Translations under genes and position numbers: made by a program
Notes under the pieces: model-generated
Database searches by the model: none
Told to the model about the DNA's origin: nothing
What the model saw: the letters and a program-made list of their open reading frames with translations, nothing else
NCBI GenBank assembly: GCA_016183865.1
Contig: JACPDT010000130.1
Span: 7,841 to 45,067, forward strand
Length of the DNA stretch: 37,227 nt
Direction of reading: 5' to 3'
Source of the DNA: Armatimonadota bacterium
Lineage (GTDB): Bacteria > Vulcanimicrobiota > JACPDT01
Shown here: piece by piece, positions 9,015 to 16,372 of the stretch
Layout: each line of letters starts with the position of its first letter
How positions within the stretch are numbered: position 1 is the stretch's first letter

Positions 9015-10730
9015 TTACAACTGATCGGAAGTCGGTACTCCCAGACGCCAGAGTGCCTCTGTGGCGATTTCCCGAAAAACCGGCGCGGCCACCACACCGC
9101 CCCAGTAAACCCCCGCCGGCTCGTCTATTTTCACCAATATGACCAGTCGCGGCGCCTCGGCGGGAACGAACCCCACGAATGAGGCAACATATTTGCCGGG
9201 CACGTATCGGCCCTCTCTGATAACCTGGGCGGTTCCGGTCTTGCCCGCGACCGTATATCCCTTCACCCGCGCAGACTTGCCAGTACCCTTTTCGACGACA
9301 TGAACGAGCATCCTGGTAACTTGCCGGGAAGTTTCTTCCGTAATGACCCTCGGTCCGGGAGAAGGCACAAAGGTCTCGACAGCTTCGCCGTTCTTCCCCG
9401 CCAGAGCGCGGACCAATCTGGGTTTCATCGTTCTCCCCTGATTTGCGATGATTCCGAAGGCCTTCACAACCTGAATGGGGGTGACGCTGATGCCGTGACC
9501 AAAAGATATTGTTGCCAGATTGCACAGTTTCCATTCGGACAGGGACGGAAGGGTTCCTGCTGCTTCTCCGGGCAGGTCAACGCCTGTGGTCTTTCCGAAT
9601 CCGAAGCGGGTGAGGGCATGGTGGTAGCTCTGAGAACCCAGTCGCAGACCGACGCCAACGGCCCCCACGTTATACGAATATGTAAGAATGCCGTCCAGGT
9701 CCTCCCTGCCGCTGGGGCTGTCCAGGCCATCGTCCGCGTTGCGAATTCTCCACCCGTCCACCAGGATTGAGGAACCGCAGAAAAAGGAGTCATGCAGACT
9801 CACTGCGCCCTTGTCGAGGGCGGCCGCGATGAGAACGGCTTTCAATACGGAGCCGGGTTCATAGGAATCGGTGATTCCTCTGTTCCTGAGAACAGATTGG
9901 CGCGACTTGGAGAAGTTCTGACAATCAAATCCGGGAAGATTCGCGAAAGCCAGAACGTCTCCAGTTCGCGGCTCCATGACGATTGCTGTTCCACTCTTGG
10001 CGCCGTACTTCCTGATCGCCCTTGCCAGCTCCCGTTCTGCAACATACTGAATGGTTTCATCGAGAGTCAAAATAAGACTGTTTCCTGATTTTGAGGGCCG
10101 AAGGCTTCCCTTGGCGCCGGGGATGGCTCTTCCGAAAAGATCCGCCTCTGTAATCAAGTAGCCGGGCGCCCCTCTCAATGTCCTGTCATAGGCATACTCG
10201 ATTCCTGCAAGTCCCTGCTCGTCAATTCCCGCAAAGCCCAGCACGTGACTGGCCAGAGTAAGCTTGGGATAGATCCGCTTGCCGGTGGGCTCCTGGATTA
10301 CGTCTATCCCTGTAAGGTGGAGAGCCTTGATCTTCCCTGCCCGCTTGTCCTCGATCTTTCTGGCCACCCAGACAAAATCGCTTCTTGAGGTAAGATCCGC
10401 CAGAATACTTCCTGTGGGAACTTCCAGGATCGAGGAAAGAGTCCTCGCCGTGGAAGAAGAATCCTTTATCAACCTTGGATAAGCCGCAACGGACGATCCC
10501 AGAACGCTCACTGCCAGAGCCCGCCCATCCCTGTCGTAAATGTTCCCCCGCTCGGGGTTGAGAACGACTTTCTCGATCTGCTGCTTGAGCGCAAAAGCAT
10601 GCAACCTTGCCCCCTTGACCAGTTGTATGTCCGCGAGTCTCAGCAAAAGAAAAAAAAGGAGGAGGGCTTTGAGTGACCCGATGAGAACCAACCTTTTTCT
10701 TGTCCTTACAAGGCCGGCGCCTTCTGTCAT
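9015..10730 (-). CDS. ftsI: Class B penicillin-binding protein FtsI/PBP3 family (septal transpeptidase)
   Basis: This is the transpeptidase partner of FtsW that crosslinks septal peptidoglycan. One N-terminal membrane anchor (LIGSLKALLLFFLLLRL) is followed by the dimerisation domain (NPERGNIYDRDGRALA) and a transpeptidase domain with SxxK in EPGSVLKAV (more often PGSTFK), SxN in YSYNVGAVG and KTG in VAGKTGTAQ. There are no PASTA repeats. The frame is open to a TTG at 10769, but ATG 10730 is preceded by GAGGAGGG at ideal spacing, giving 571 residues. About 212 nt separate it from ftsL. That gap holds no gene I can support and only AT-rich stretches near 10900-10930. Confidence 0.95.
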   Translation of the reverse strand: MTEGAGLVRTRKRLVLIGSLKALLLFFLLLRLADIQLVKGARLHAFALKQQIEKVVLNPERGNIYDRDGRALAVSVLGSSVAAYPRLIKDSSSTARTLSSILEVPTGSILADLTSRSDFVWVARKIEDKRAGKIKALHLTGIDVIQEPTGKRIYPKLTLASHVLGFAGIDEQGLAGIEYAYDRTLRGAPGYLITEADLFGRAIPGAKGSLRPSKSGNSLILTLDETIQYVAERELARAIRKYGAKSGTAIVMEPRTGDVLAFANLPGFDCQNFSKSRQSVLRNRGITDSYEPGSVLKAVLIAAALDKGAVSLHDSFFCGSSILVDGWRIRNADDGLDSPSGREDLDGILTYSYNVGAVGVGLRLGSQSYHHALTRFGFGKTTGVDLPGEAAGTLPSLSEWKLCNLATISFGHGISVTPIQVVKAFGIIANQGRTMKPRLVRALAGKNGEAVETFVPSPGPRVITEETSRQVTRMLVHVVEKGTGKSARVKGYTVAGKTGTAQVIREGRYVPGKYVASFVGFVPAEAPRLVILVKIDEPAGVYWGGVVAAPVFREIATEALWRLGVPTSDQL

Positions 10731-10942
10731 CAAGACCCTCCTCAACAGGGGGGGATGGTTCGTGACCAAGGGGCGGTCACGCTCTTAGGGGAAGTTGTGA
10801 AAGGATGCCTGAGCAGTCTGGCGACCGGTACAGGCACATTTCCGGGCTGGTGGGGGCCCGGGGGGGAAGCTTTATCACTCCTTTCGGAAAGCAAACCATT
10901 GTATATATCAAAACATGACACAAAACATCGCCTCAATATTCT

Positions 10943-11335
10943 CTACCTGCGTGCAAAGACTCTGTTGGGAATAAGCCAGGCCGCCGTTTGTGAAGATACT
11001 ATGAGCCGTTCGTCGGGGGTTACCATACCCAGCTCCCGGCGCGCGATTTTCTCGATGCGGTCGAGAGAGCTCAAGCGTCCCAGCTCGATCTGCAAAGTTT
11101 CGTTCTCTCCCGCAAGGGTGCTCAGAGATTCCCTTAATTGGATCAATTGATACTGCTTTCCGACCGACAGGGAGCAGATCGTGAGGTAGAAAATAAGCAA
11201 AACACACGTGGATGCTATGCACGCCAGGCACTTGAGAAGGAAGATGCGTGCCATCTTTCGCTGCTTGTTGACAGATATCGTTTTCGCGGAATGGTACTCC
11301 AGATGTGCCCTTTTTGCCGCCAGCAAACCCTTCAC
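10943..11335 (-). CDS. ftsL: FtsL-like cell division protein
   Basis: A small bitopic protein of about 130 residues. It has a basic N-terminus, one membrane segment (CLACIASTCVLLIFYLTICSL, about residues 34-54), then a periplasmic heptad-like helix (QYQLIQLRESLSTLAGENETLQIELGRL) ending in RIEKIARRELGMVTP, the FtsL/DivIC pattern. FtsL bridges FtsQ/FtsB to FtsW/FtsI. Position between rsmH and ftsI is the classical one and gives most of the confidence, since FtsL sequences diverge strongly. The open frame starts with GTG 11335. The GGAGGTGA motif just upstream is spaced better for the TTG three codons later, so the start is uncertain by a few residues. Confidence 0.85.
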   Translation of the reverse strand: MKGLLAAKRAHLEYHSAKTISVNKQRKMARIFLLKCLACIASTCVLLIFYLTICSLSVGKQYQLIQLRESLSTLAGENETLQIELGRLSSLDRIEKIARRELGMVTPDERLIVSSQTAAWLIPNRVFARR

Positions 11336-11347
11336 CTCCGGTCATTT

Positions 11348-12226
11348 CTAAATTTTCTCCACAGCACGAAGCTTGGCGGATCTGGACCTCGGATTTTGCT
11401 GCATTTCGGCTTTGTCCGGTATAATCGGCTTTCTGGTGAGATCGGTCACGATTCCCTCTCTCGACATTTGTCTGAAGTACTGCTTGACGATCCGATCTTC
11501 CAGGGAATGGTAGCTGATCACGCACAGTCGTCCTCTCCTCGAAAGGCACTCTACCGCGCCTTCCAGTCCTCTCCTCAGGTTCTCCAACTCTTCGTTCACG
11601 GCCATCCGAATCGCCTGAAAACTCCTTGTGGCAGGGTGAATCCTGCGTCTTCCCCGGGGCATTCCCTTCAGGATCGCTGAGACCAGCTCCGAAGTGGTCT
11701 CGATTCTCTTTCTGCCTCTTTGCCTCATGATCGTCCGGGCGATCCTCCCCGCCCATCTCTCCTCGCCGAAGTCTTTCAAAATCCCGAACAGCTTCGACTC
11801 AGGCCATTCATTCACGACTTCCGCTGCCGTCAGGGCGCCGGACAGGTCCATGCGCATGTCCAGAGGTCCGTCCTCCTGGAACGAGAAGCCTCGGGCAGGG
11901 TCCCCAAGTTGTTCCGACGACATTCCGAGGTCGAGAAGAATCCCGTGAGCTTCCCGAATTCCGAGCTTCTCAAGCTCGCCTCTGATATCGCGGAAATTCG
12001 CCTTCCGAACCAGGCATCTCTCGCCGAAAACAAGGAGCCTTTCTCGGGCTCTCCCAAGGGCCTCCTCGTCCTGATCGAGGCCCACGACCAGACCCTGAGA
12101 TCCGATCGCTTTCAGTATCGCCTCCGCGTGCCCTCCTCTTCCGATTGTGCAGTCCACATACGTGCCGCCGGTCTTGAGGGCGAGCACCTCAACTACGGAA
12201 TTCAGGAGGACCGGTACATGAATCAC
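11348..12226 (-). CDS. rsmH: 16S rRNA (cytosine(1402)-N(4))-methyltransferase RsmH (MraW)
   Basis: RsmH methylates N4 of C1402 in the 16S rRNA P-site. The 292-residue protein starts HVPVLLNSVVEVL, then YVDCTIGRGGHAEAIL (SAM loop), GLDQDEEAL, GILLDLGMSSEQLGDPARGFSF, FGEERWAGRIAR, HPATRSFQAIRMAVNEEL and ISYHSLEDRIVKQYF, all RsmH hallmarks. The frame has a stop immediately before GTG 12226, so that GTG is the first possible standard start. It has almost no Shine-Dalgarno. A small upstream reading frame ends in a GTGA overlap with this start, suggesting translational coupling. Confidence 0.96.
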   Translation of the reverse strand: MIHVPVLLNSVVEVLALKTGGTYVDCTIGRGGHAEAILKAIGSQGLVVGLDQDEEALGRARERLLVFGERCLVRKANFRDIRGELEKLGIREAHGILLDLGMSSEQLGDPARGFSFQEDGPLDMRMDLSGALTAAEVVNEWPESKLFGILKDFGEERWAGRIARTIMRQRGRKRIETTSELVSAILKGMPRGRRRIHPATRSFQAIRMAVNEELENLRRGLEGAVECLSRRGRLCVISYHSLEDRIVKQYFRQMSREGIVTDLTRKPIIPDKAEMQQNPRSRSAKLRAVEKI

Positions 12227-12324
12227 TCAAAAAGCCTGGGAAAGGAGAACCGGCGAGATCGAACAAGGAGCAATAAGGGGATAGGAGGTTTGTCCGGGAT
12301 GTAGCTTGATGACCTCTTATCCAT
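12223..12324 (-). CDS. Possible 33-codon leader ORF between mraZ and rsmH
   Basis: Reading the mraZ-rsmH gap on the minus strand gives ATG (12324) and 33 codons ending in TGA, which overlaps the rsmH GTG as GTGA. A GAGG motif lies 7 nt before the ATG. The peptide is rich in proline, leucine and arginine (KPPIPLLLLVRSRR) and resembles nothing I recognise. Its interest is positional: rsmH has no good ribosome site of its own, and this frame would deliver ribosomes to it. It could equally be chance, since the gap is only 155 nt. Confidence 0.3.
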   Translation of the reverse strand: MDKRSSSYIPDKPPIPLLLLVRSRRFSFPRLFE

Positions 12325-12381
12325 ATTCCGACCTCGCGATCCTCCTTTCCACTAGGCTAGGGTCAACGGTGCTGCAGTCAG

Positions 12382-12834
12382 CTATATTTTATACTTGTCC
12401 ATCATGTACATCTTGACTTCCTTTTCTCGGGCGTAGAAGCGCTCCTTGGATTCGAGGTATCGCTTCTTCTGCCAGATCTCAACTCTCCGGCGATTTCCCA
12501 CGACGACCACGTCGTCGTCCACACCTGCGGCTTCGCGAAGTTTCGGAGGAATCACAATTCTTCCCTGGCTGTCCATCTCTCGTTCCTCGGCATCGGCGAA
12601 GAGAAATCGGGCGTAATCCTGCGCTTCGTCATCGAACTCGGAAATTGATTCGAATATTTGAACCTTCAACTCCCACTCATCCTGGGGAAGGACGTAGAGA
12701 CAGGATGCGTTCATTCCCCTCATCACAAAGAAGCGCTCTCCAAGAGCAGCTCTGAATTTCGCCGGGATGATGAGCCGCCCTTTCGAATCCAGGGCATGCT
12801 CAAACTCCCCCACAAAGGAGTGTTTCCTCTCCAC
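12382..12834 (-). CDS. mraZ: Transcriptional regulator MraZ
   Basis: MraZ is the AbrB-fold DNA-binding protein that heads dcw operons and represses its own promoter. Two tandem MraZ repeats are visible: SFVGEFEHALDSKGRLIIPAKFR, then EEREMDSQGRIVIPPKLREAAG, each with the DSKGR/DSQGR motif. The open frame extends to 12888, but that codon lies inside the promoter and upstream of the expected transcript start, so it cannot be used. GTG 12834 gives 150 residues, close to the usual ~150, with a GGAGGGG motif about 12 nt upstream. GTG 12813 is a shorter alternative. Confidence 0.93.
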   Translation of the reverse strand: MERKHSFVGEFEHALDSKGRLIIPAKFRAALGERFFVMRGMNASCLYVLPQDEWELKVQIFESISEFDDEAQDYARFLFADAEEREMDSQGRIVIPPKLREAAGVDDDVVVVGNRRRVEIWQKKRYLESKERFYAREKEVKMYMMDKYKI

Positions 12835-12850
12835 AATCTTGTATTTCCCC

Positions 12851-12885
12851 TCCACTTTACTCCACTCTACGCCATCATTATACCA
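12851..12885 (-). promoter_or_regulatory. Candidate MraZ operator: four TGG repeats at 10-11 bp spacing
   Basis: Minus-strand TGG triplets occupy 12885-12883, 12874-12872, 12864-12862 and 12854-12852, spaced 11, 10 and 10 bp. The last two sit in the identical word AGTGGAG. They begin at the -10 element and run across the expected start site. Known MraZ sites are short direct repeats with one-turn periodicity upstream of mraZ (TGGGN repeats in E. coli, AAAGTG-type repeats in Mycoplasma). A fifth TGG at 12833-12831 is about two turns further on. Confidence 0.65.
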
Positions 12886-12907
12886 CACAGTAGACGGGAT
12901 CTGTCAA
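12877..12907 (-). promoter_or_regulatory. Sigma70-type promoter of the mra/dcw operon
   Basis: On the minus strand TTGACA (12907-12902) and TATAAT (12882-12877) are both perfect consensus, 19 nt apart. A TG dinucleotide one base ahead of the -10 forms an extended -10 element, which can compensate for the long spacer. Transcription would begin near 12870, just upstream of the mraZ start. Confidence 0.8.
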
Positions 12908-13247
12908 GCCTTTTTCGCGGCCCCAGGGCCCGGTTACGCCGTTTTTTGGGCACCTTCTCCATATCTAGTGGCTACAGCGTGGTAAAGTCCCCAGATATAG
13001 TGGCAAGAAGGGAAAGAATTTTTTTGCAATTTGTTAACAAAGTTAAGAAGAGTGACCACGACGGAGCGTGACCCTCCCAGGGTCGTGCAGGGATTTCGTG
13101 CTGGAATGGATAACAAAGGATCAATCAGTGGCCCACGACAACAAAGCATTCAGCCGGAAGCGTCAAGGGATCAGCCGGATCATTCGTGAAAGTCCGGCTG
13201 AAAGCTGATAGCAGAGCTGAAAGCCACAGATACGGAGGCCCTCAGAG
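12908..13247. other. Non-coding region between mraZ and the response regulator, with palindromes
   Basis: No gene is supportable here. It contains a perfect 12-bp palindrome TTTGTTAACAAA (13030-13041), a GACCCT/AGGGTC hairpin (13070-13084), and a 9-bp perfect inverted repeat TCAGCCGGA/TCCGGCTGA with a 13-nt loop (13171-13201) lying 46 nt before the response regulator start. An imperfect duplication of a TAGTGGC word occurs near 12967 and 13000. I see no convincing plus-strand -35/-10 pair, so the promoter of the downstream gene is unassigned. Confidence 0.6.
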
Positions 13248-13988
13248 ATGAAAATGCTTCATTGTCCCAAATGCTATGCGGAAATCGCCGAAATTTCGCG
13301 GAAATGTCAGTATTGCAGCACGGATGTCATGTTGACGGAAGACAAGAGCCGCCTCACCTTCGCAAAATTGATCTGTCAGCGATGCAATTTCGGCAATCCC
13401 CCCGAGTTTCGGTTCTGCGGGAAATGCGGCGGAAAACTGATGAAAGTCTGTACGAACTGTGGTTTTGAGACCCTCCAGGAGGTCATTTACTGCGGACGGT
13501 GTGGAACCAAGTTTCCCGAATTCGAAGGGAAAGAAGGACTCACGACCGCAGACACCATCCAGATGCACGATCCAACATTGCTGCAGCCTCTAAGGGGAGA
13601 GCGAGCCACGATTCTGGTGGTGGACGACGAACCGTACATCGCGAAGCTGGTGCAACAAAACCTTGAGCTGGAGGGGCTCACTGTGGTCACAGCCGCCAAT
13701 GGGAAAGAGGCCCTCGACATGATTGACAAGCACCGCCCGAATCTGATCATCACCGATGTCATGATGCCGGAGATGGACGGCTTCGAGCTCTTGCGGAAGA
13801 TCAAGCAGGATCCGAAAATGACGGGGATCCAGGTCATCATGCTGACTGTGCTCGATGCATTTGAGGATATTCGCAGATCGGTGGTGGCGGGGGCCTTTGA
13901 ATATATCTGCAAACCCTTCGACCCCTATGAGCTGATCTGGAAAACCAAAAAGGCCCTCGGCAAGTATCACCGCTGGGAGGGAACCTAA
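13248..13988 (+). CDS. Zinc-ribbon array fused to a response regulator receiver domain
   Basis: This 246-residue protein begins with three pairs of CxxC motifs (CPKC and CQYC; CQRC and CGKC; CTNC and CGRC; residues 6-86), consistent with up to three small zinc ribbons. A receiver domain follows: acidic pair D126/D127 in ILVVDDEPY, phospho-acceptor D170 in IITDVMMPEMDG, T200 and K222 in YICKPFD. There is no DNA-binding or enzymatic output domain, so the ribbons may be the output or docking surface. ATG 13248 has GGAGG 9 nt upstream. No histidine kinase is nearby. Its TAA shares bases with the TAG of the convergent pilU-like gene, and a role in pilus control is only a guess from that neighbourhood. 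Confidence 0.9.
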   Translation: MKMLHCPKCYAEIAEISRKCQYCSTDVMLTEDKSRLTFAKLICQRCNFGNPPEFRFCGKCGGKLMKVCTNCGFETLQEVIYCGRCGTKFPEFEGKEGLTTADTIQMHDPTLLQPLRGERATILVVDDEPYIAKLVQQNLELEGLTVVTAANGKEALDMIDKHRPNLIITDVMMPEMDGFELLRKIKQDPKMTGIQVIMLTVLDAFEDIRRSVVAGAFEYICKPFDPYELIWKTKKALGKYHRWEGT

Positions 13989-15148
13989 GGCTGGGTTCCC
14001 GCCAGTTGGCCTCTTGTATCCACAGGCTTTTTCGGAGCTGTCTTGATCTTGAGCCTCAGGTCATTGGGGTTATCGGCGCTTGCCAGCGCGCTCTCCAGGG
14101 TGATCGCGCCCTCCTGATAGAGCTTGAACAAAGCCATGTCAATGGACTGCATGCCCTCGGTGTGAAAGAAGTCAATCTCCCTCTTTATCTGGGTCAAATC
14201 CCCACCCCGCGTCAACTCGCGAACACGGGCATTGAAGACGAGCACTTCAACCGCAACGGCCCTTCCGTTTCCGTCCGCTCTGGGTACAAGGCGTTGTGAA
14301 ACGACACCACGCATATTCAGGGACAACTGGAGGAATATTTCGGCGTGCTGCTCCTGGGGAAAGAAGCTGATCACTCGCTCAACGGCCTGTGAGGCATTGT
14401 TGGAATGCAAAGTGGACATGACCAGATGGCCTGTCTCAGCCATGAATACTGCAGACTCCACGCTTTCCTTGTCCCGCATCTCACCGATCAGGACAATATC
14501 GGGGGCCTGACGAACGGCATTTTTCAGCGCATCGCCCCAGTTATTGGTGTCTGTCCCGATTTCTCGCTGGCTCACGATGCACTTGTGATCTTGATGGAGA
14601 AACTCTATGGGATCCTCAATTGTCAGAATGTGACCTGTGCGATTGTTGTTTACATAGTCCACCATGGCCGCAAGGGTTGTGGATTTTCCGGAACCGGTGG
14701 GCCCTACCAGAAGAACTAGGCCCCGTTGATTCATGCAAAGGCTCTTCAGCACTTCGGGAAGCTTCAATTCTTCCAGACCCTGAATATCGGTGCGCACCTT
14801 TCTCATGACCATGCCCACCGATCCGCGCTGCCGGTAAATATTGACACGGAACCTGCCCACTCCTGAAAGGCTGTAAATCATGTTCACTTCGGGCCTGTCC
14901 TCAAATGATGCCTTTTGAGTGTTATTCATGATCTGCATGGCAAGAGATTCCGTCTGTTCAGGAGACAGGCTGTCCATCTTGACGGAGAAAAGCTGGCCCG
15001 CGATTCTCAGCATGGGGGGGCTTCCCACCTTGAAATACACGTCAGATGCGTCCCGCTCCACCATGGCTTTGAGGATCTCTTTCAGGATATCGAGCATGTT
15101 CAGTTTTTCGGCCTGGTCGGTCTTCGGCTCTTCGATCAGCATTTCCAT
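13985..15148 (-). CDS. pilU: PilT/PilU-family type IV pilus retraction ATPase (PilU-like)
   Basis: A hexameric cytosolic ATPase thought to power pilus retraction. The 387 residues show the N-terminal ASDVYFKVGSPPMLRI module, Walker A GPTGSGKST near residue 149, the Asp box TIEDPIEFLH, Walker B APDIVLIGEMRD and the His box GHLVMSTLHSNNA. The C-terminus (GMQSIDMALFKLYQEGAIT, NPNDLRLKIK) resembles PilU more than PilT, so I use that symbol cautiously. ATG 15148 has GGAGGAG 4-5 nt upstream. It stands alone here without other pil genes. A 7-bp inverted repeat lies between it and the preceding glycosyltransferase. Confidence 0.92.
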   Translation of the reverse strand: MEMLIEEPKTDQAEKLNMLDILKEILKAMVERDASDVYFKVGSPPMLRIAGQLFSVKMDSLSPEQTESLAMQIMNNTQKASFEDRPEVNMIYSLSGVGRFRVNIYRQRGSVGMVMRKVRTDIQGLEELKLPEVLKSLCMNQRGLVLLVGPTGSGKSTTLAAMVDYVNNNRTGHILTIEDPIEFLHQDHKCIVSQREIGTDTNNWGDALKNAVRQAPDIVLIGEMRDKESVESAVFMAETGHLVMSTLHSNNASQAVERVISFFPQEQHAEIFLQLSLNMRGVVSQRLVPRADGNGRAVAVEVLVFNARVRELTRGGDLTQIKREIDFFHTEGMQSIDMALFKLYQEGAITLESALASADNPNDLRLKIKTAPKKPVDTRGQLAGTQP

Positions 15149-15226
15149 TTACTCCTCCAAATCATTTCAGCACCTGGGTTGACGAAAGATTCTCCCTCCG
15201 GCCCAGGTTTCCTCCGCAGGGTCGCC

Positions 15227-16372
15227 TCACTGCACTTTTCGCAACAAGAGTTCCTCATACAGATTGGCCGTGTCCGCGACGGAACGGGAGGCCTGAAAAC
15301 GTCGGAGCACGGTGTCCCTTCCCCGCTCACCCATGGTGAGCCTCGAGTCGCGGGAGTCATAGAGCGATTTCAGGGCTAGAGCGAGTTTCTCAGGATTCCT
15401 TGGAGGCACCAGAAGACCGTTGTCTCTGTCGGCGATGATCTCAGGGACTCCTCCCACCGCCGATGCCACGACGGGAACTCCGCAAGCCATCGCCTCCAAC
15501 AGAACCAGCCCGAAACCCTCGTATCGCGAAGGCAGGACCAGAACATCGGAGGCGGAGATATACTCCATGGCCGGATAAAGGGCCCCCGGAAAACGTACAG
15601 CTCCATCAAGTGGCGCAGTTTCCCGCAGAAGCCTGGTTTTCAAAGGGCCGTCCCCCAGGATCACAAGATTTGCCTTCACGCCGGTTTTCAAGAAAAGCGA
15701 AAAGGCCTCGCACAACTCACTGTAACCCTTTTCTTCCACCAATCTCCCGACAGCCATAACAAGAAAATCGTCGCAACCTATCCCAAGCTCTGATCTTATT
15801 TCCCTTCCCGGGCGGGAAAGGGCCGTTTTTCCCACATCAATCCCGTTGGGAATGACGACAACTTTCTTCGCAGGCGCCACTCTGTGGGTGATGTAGAAAT
15901 TCTTTTCCTGCTCACTCAATGCCACAATTCGGTGACACCACGCGGAAGCAATTCGTTCGGCCGCTTTATACGCGATGGTCTCGAAGCGGGAGAAAAACCC
16001 CTCCAGGACGTGGCCGTGGGGGGTGTGAAGAACGATGGGCACTTTCTGCCTGGCACCGGCCAGACGCCCAAGAAACCCAGCCTTTGAAGTATGGCTGTGC
16101 AGAATATGGAAGGGTTGAGATCTCAGGATTGCCTCAAGGGCCCGGAGGGTCCTCAAGTCCTGAAAAAGGGAAACAGGGCGGATCAGACTCGGGACAGGGT
16201 ACAACCGGTGAGCCCTCCGACGCACCTCTTCTTCGAGATTTCTTTCCTCCGACGGTCCGAAAGCGACAGAGACGCGAAACCGTGCACTCGGGAGGCCTTC
16301 GAGCAGGGTCAGAAGCATCCGGGAGGCCCCTCCAAGCACGAGCCTTGTGATTACATAAAGCACATCAATCAT
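15227..16372 (-). CDS. GT4 family glycosyltransferase
   Basis: A GT-B fold glycosyltransferase of 381 residues, probably cytosolic and membrane-associated, acting on a lipid-linked sugar. It has the N-domain glycine loop RLVLGGASRMLLTLL, HSHTSKAGFLGRLA, then VVVIPNGID, AVGRLVEEKGY and LGDGPLKTRLL. The EX7E signature EGFGLVLLEAMACGVPVVAS is intact. Sugar donor and acceptor cannot be told from sequence. Its ATG overlaps the TGA of the upstream GT4 gene as ATGA, so the two are translationally coupled and probably act in sequence on the same glycan. Confidence 0.93.
   Translation of the reverse strand: MIDVLYVITRLVLGGASRMLLTLLEGLPSARFRVSVAFGPSEERNLEEEVRRRAHRLYPVPSLIRPVSLFQDLRTLRALEAILRSQPFHILHSHTSKAGFLGRLAGARQKVPIVLHTPHGHVLEGFFSRFETIAYKAAERIASAWCHRIVALSEQEKNFYITHRVAPAKKVVVIPNGIDVGKTALSRPGREIRSELGIGCDDFLVMAVGRLVEEKGYSELCEAFSLFLKTGVKANLVILGDGPLKTRLLRETAPLDGAVRFPGALYPAMEYISASDVLVLPSRYEGFGLVLLEAMACGVPVVASAVGGVPEIIADRDNGLLVPPRNPEKLALALKSLYDSRDSRLTMGERGRDTVLRRFQASRSVADTANLYEELLLRKVQ

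Noticed and set aside
10895-10935. Possible internal promoter before ftsI (AT-rich TATATA stretch)
   Set aside because: No -35 element at acceptable spacing could be found.
10742-10936. Small minus-strand ORF in the ftsL-ftsI gap
   Set aside because: It overlaps the ftsI ribosome site, has no ribosome site of its own and an implausible Pro/Cys-rich sequence.
12835-12888. Extension of mraZ to the first open start codon
   Set aside because: It lies inside the promoter, upstream of the likely transcript start.
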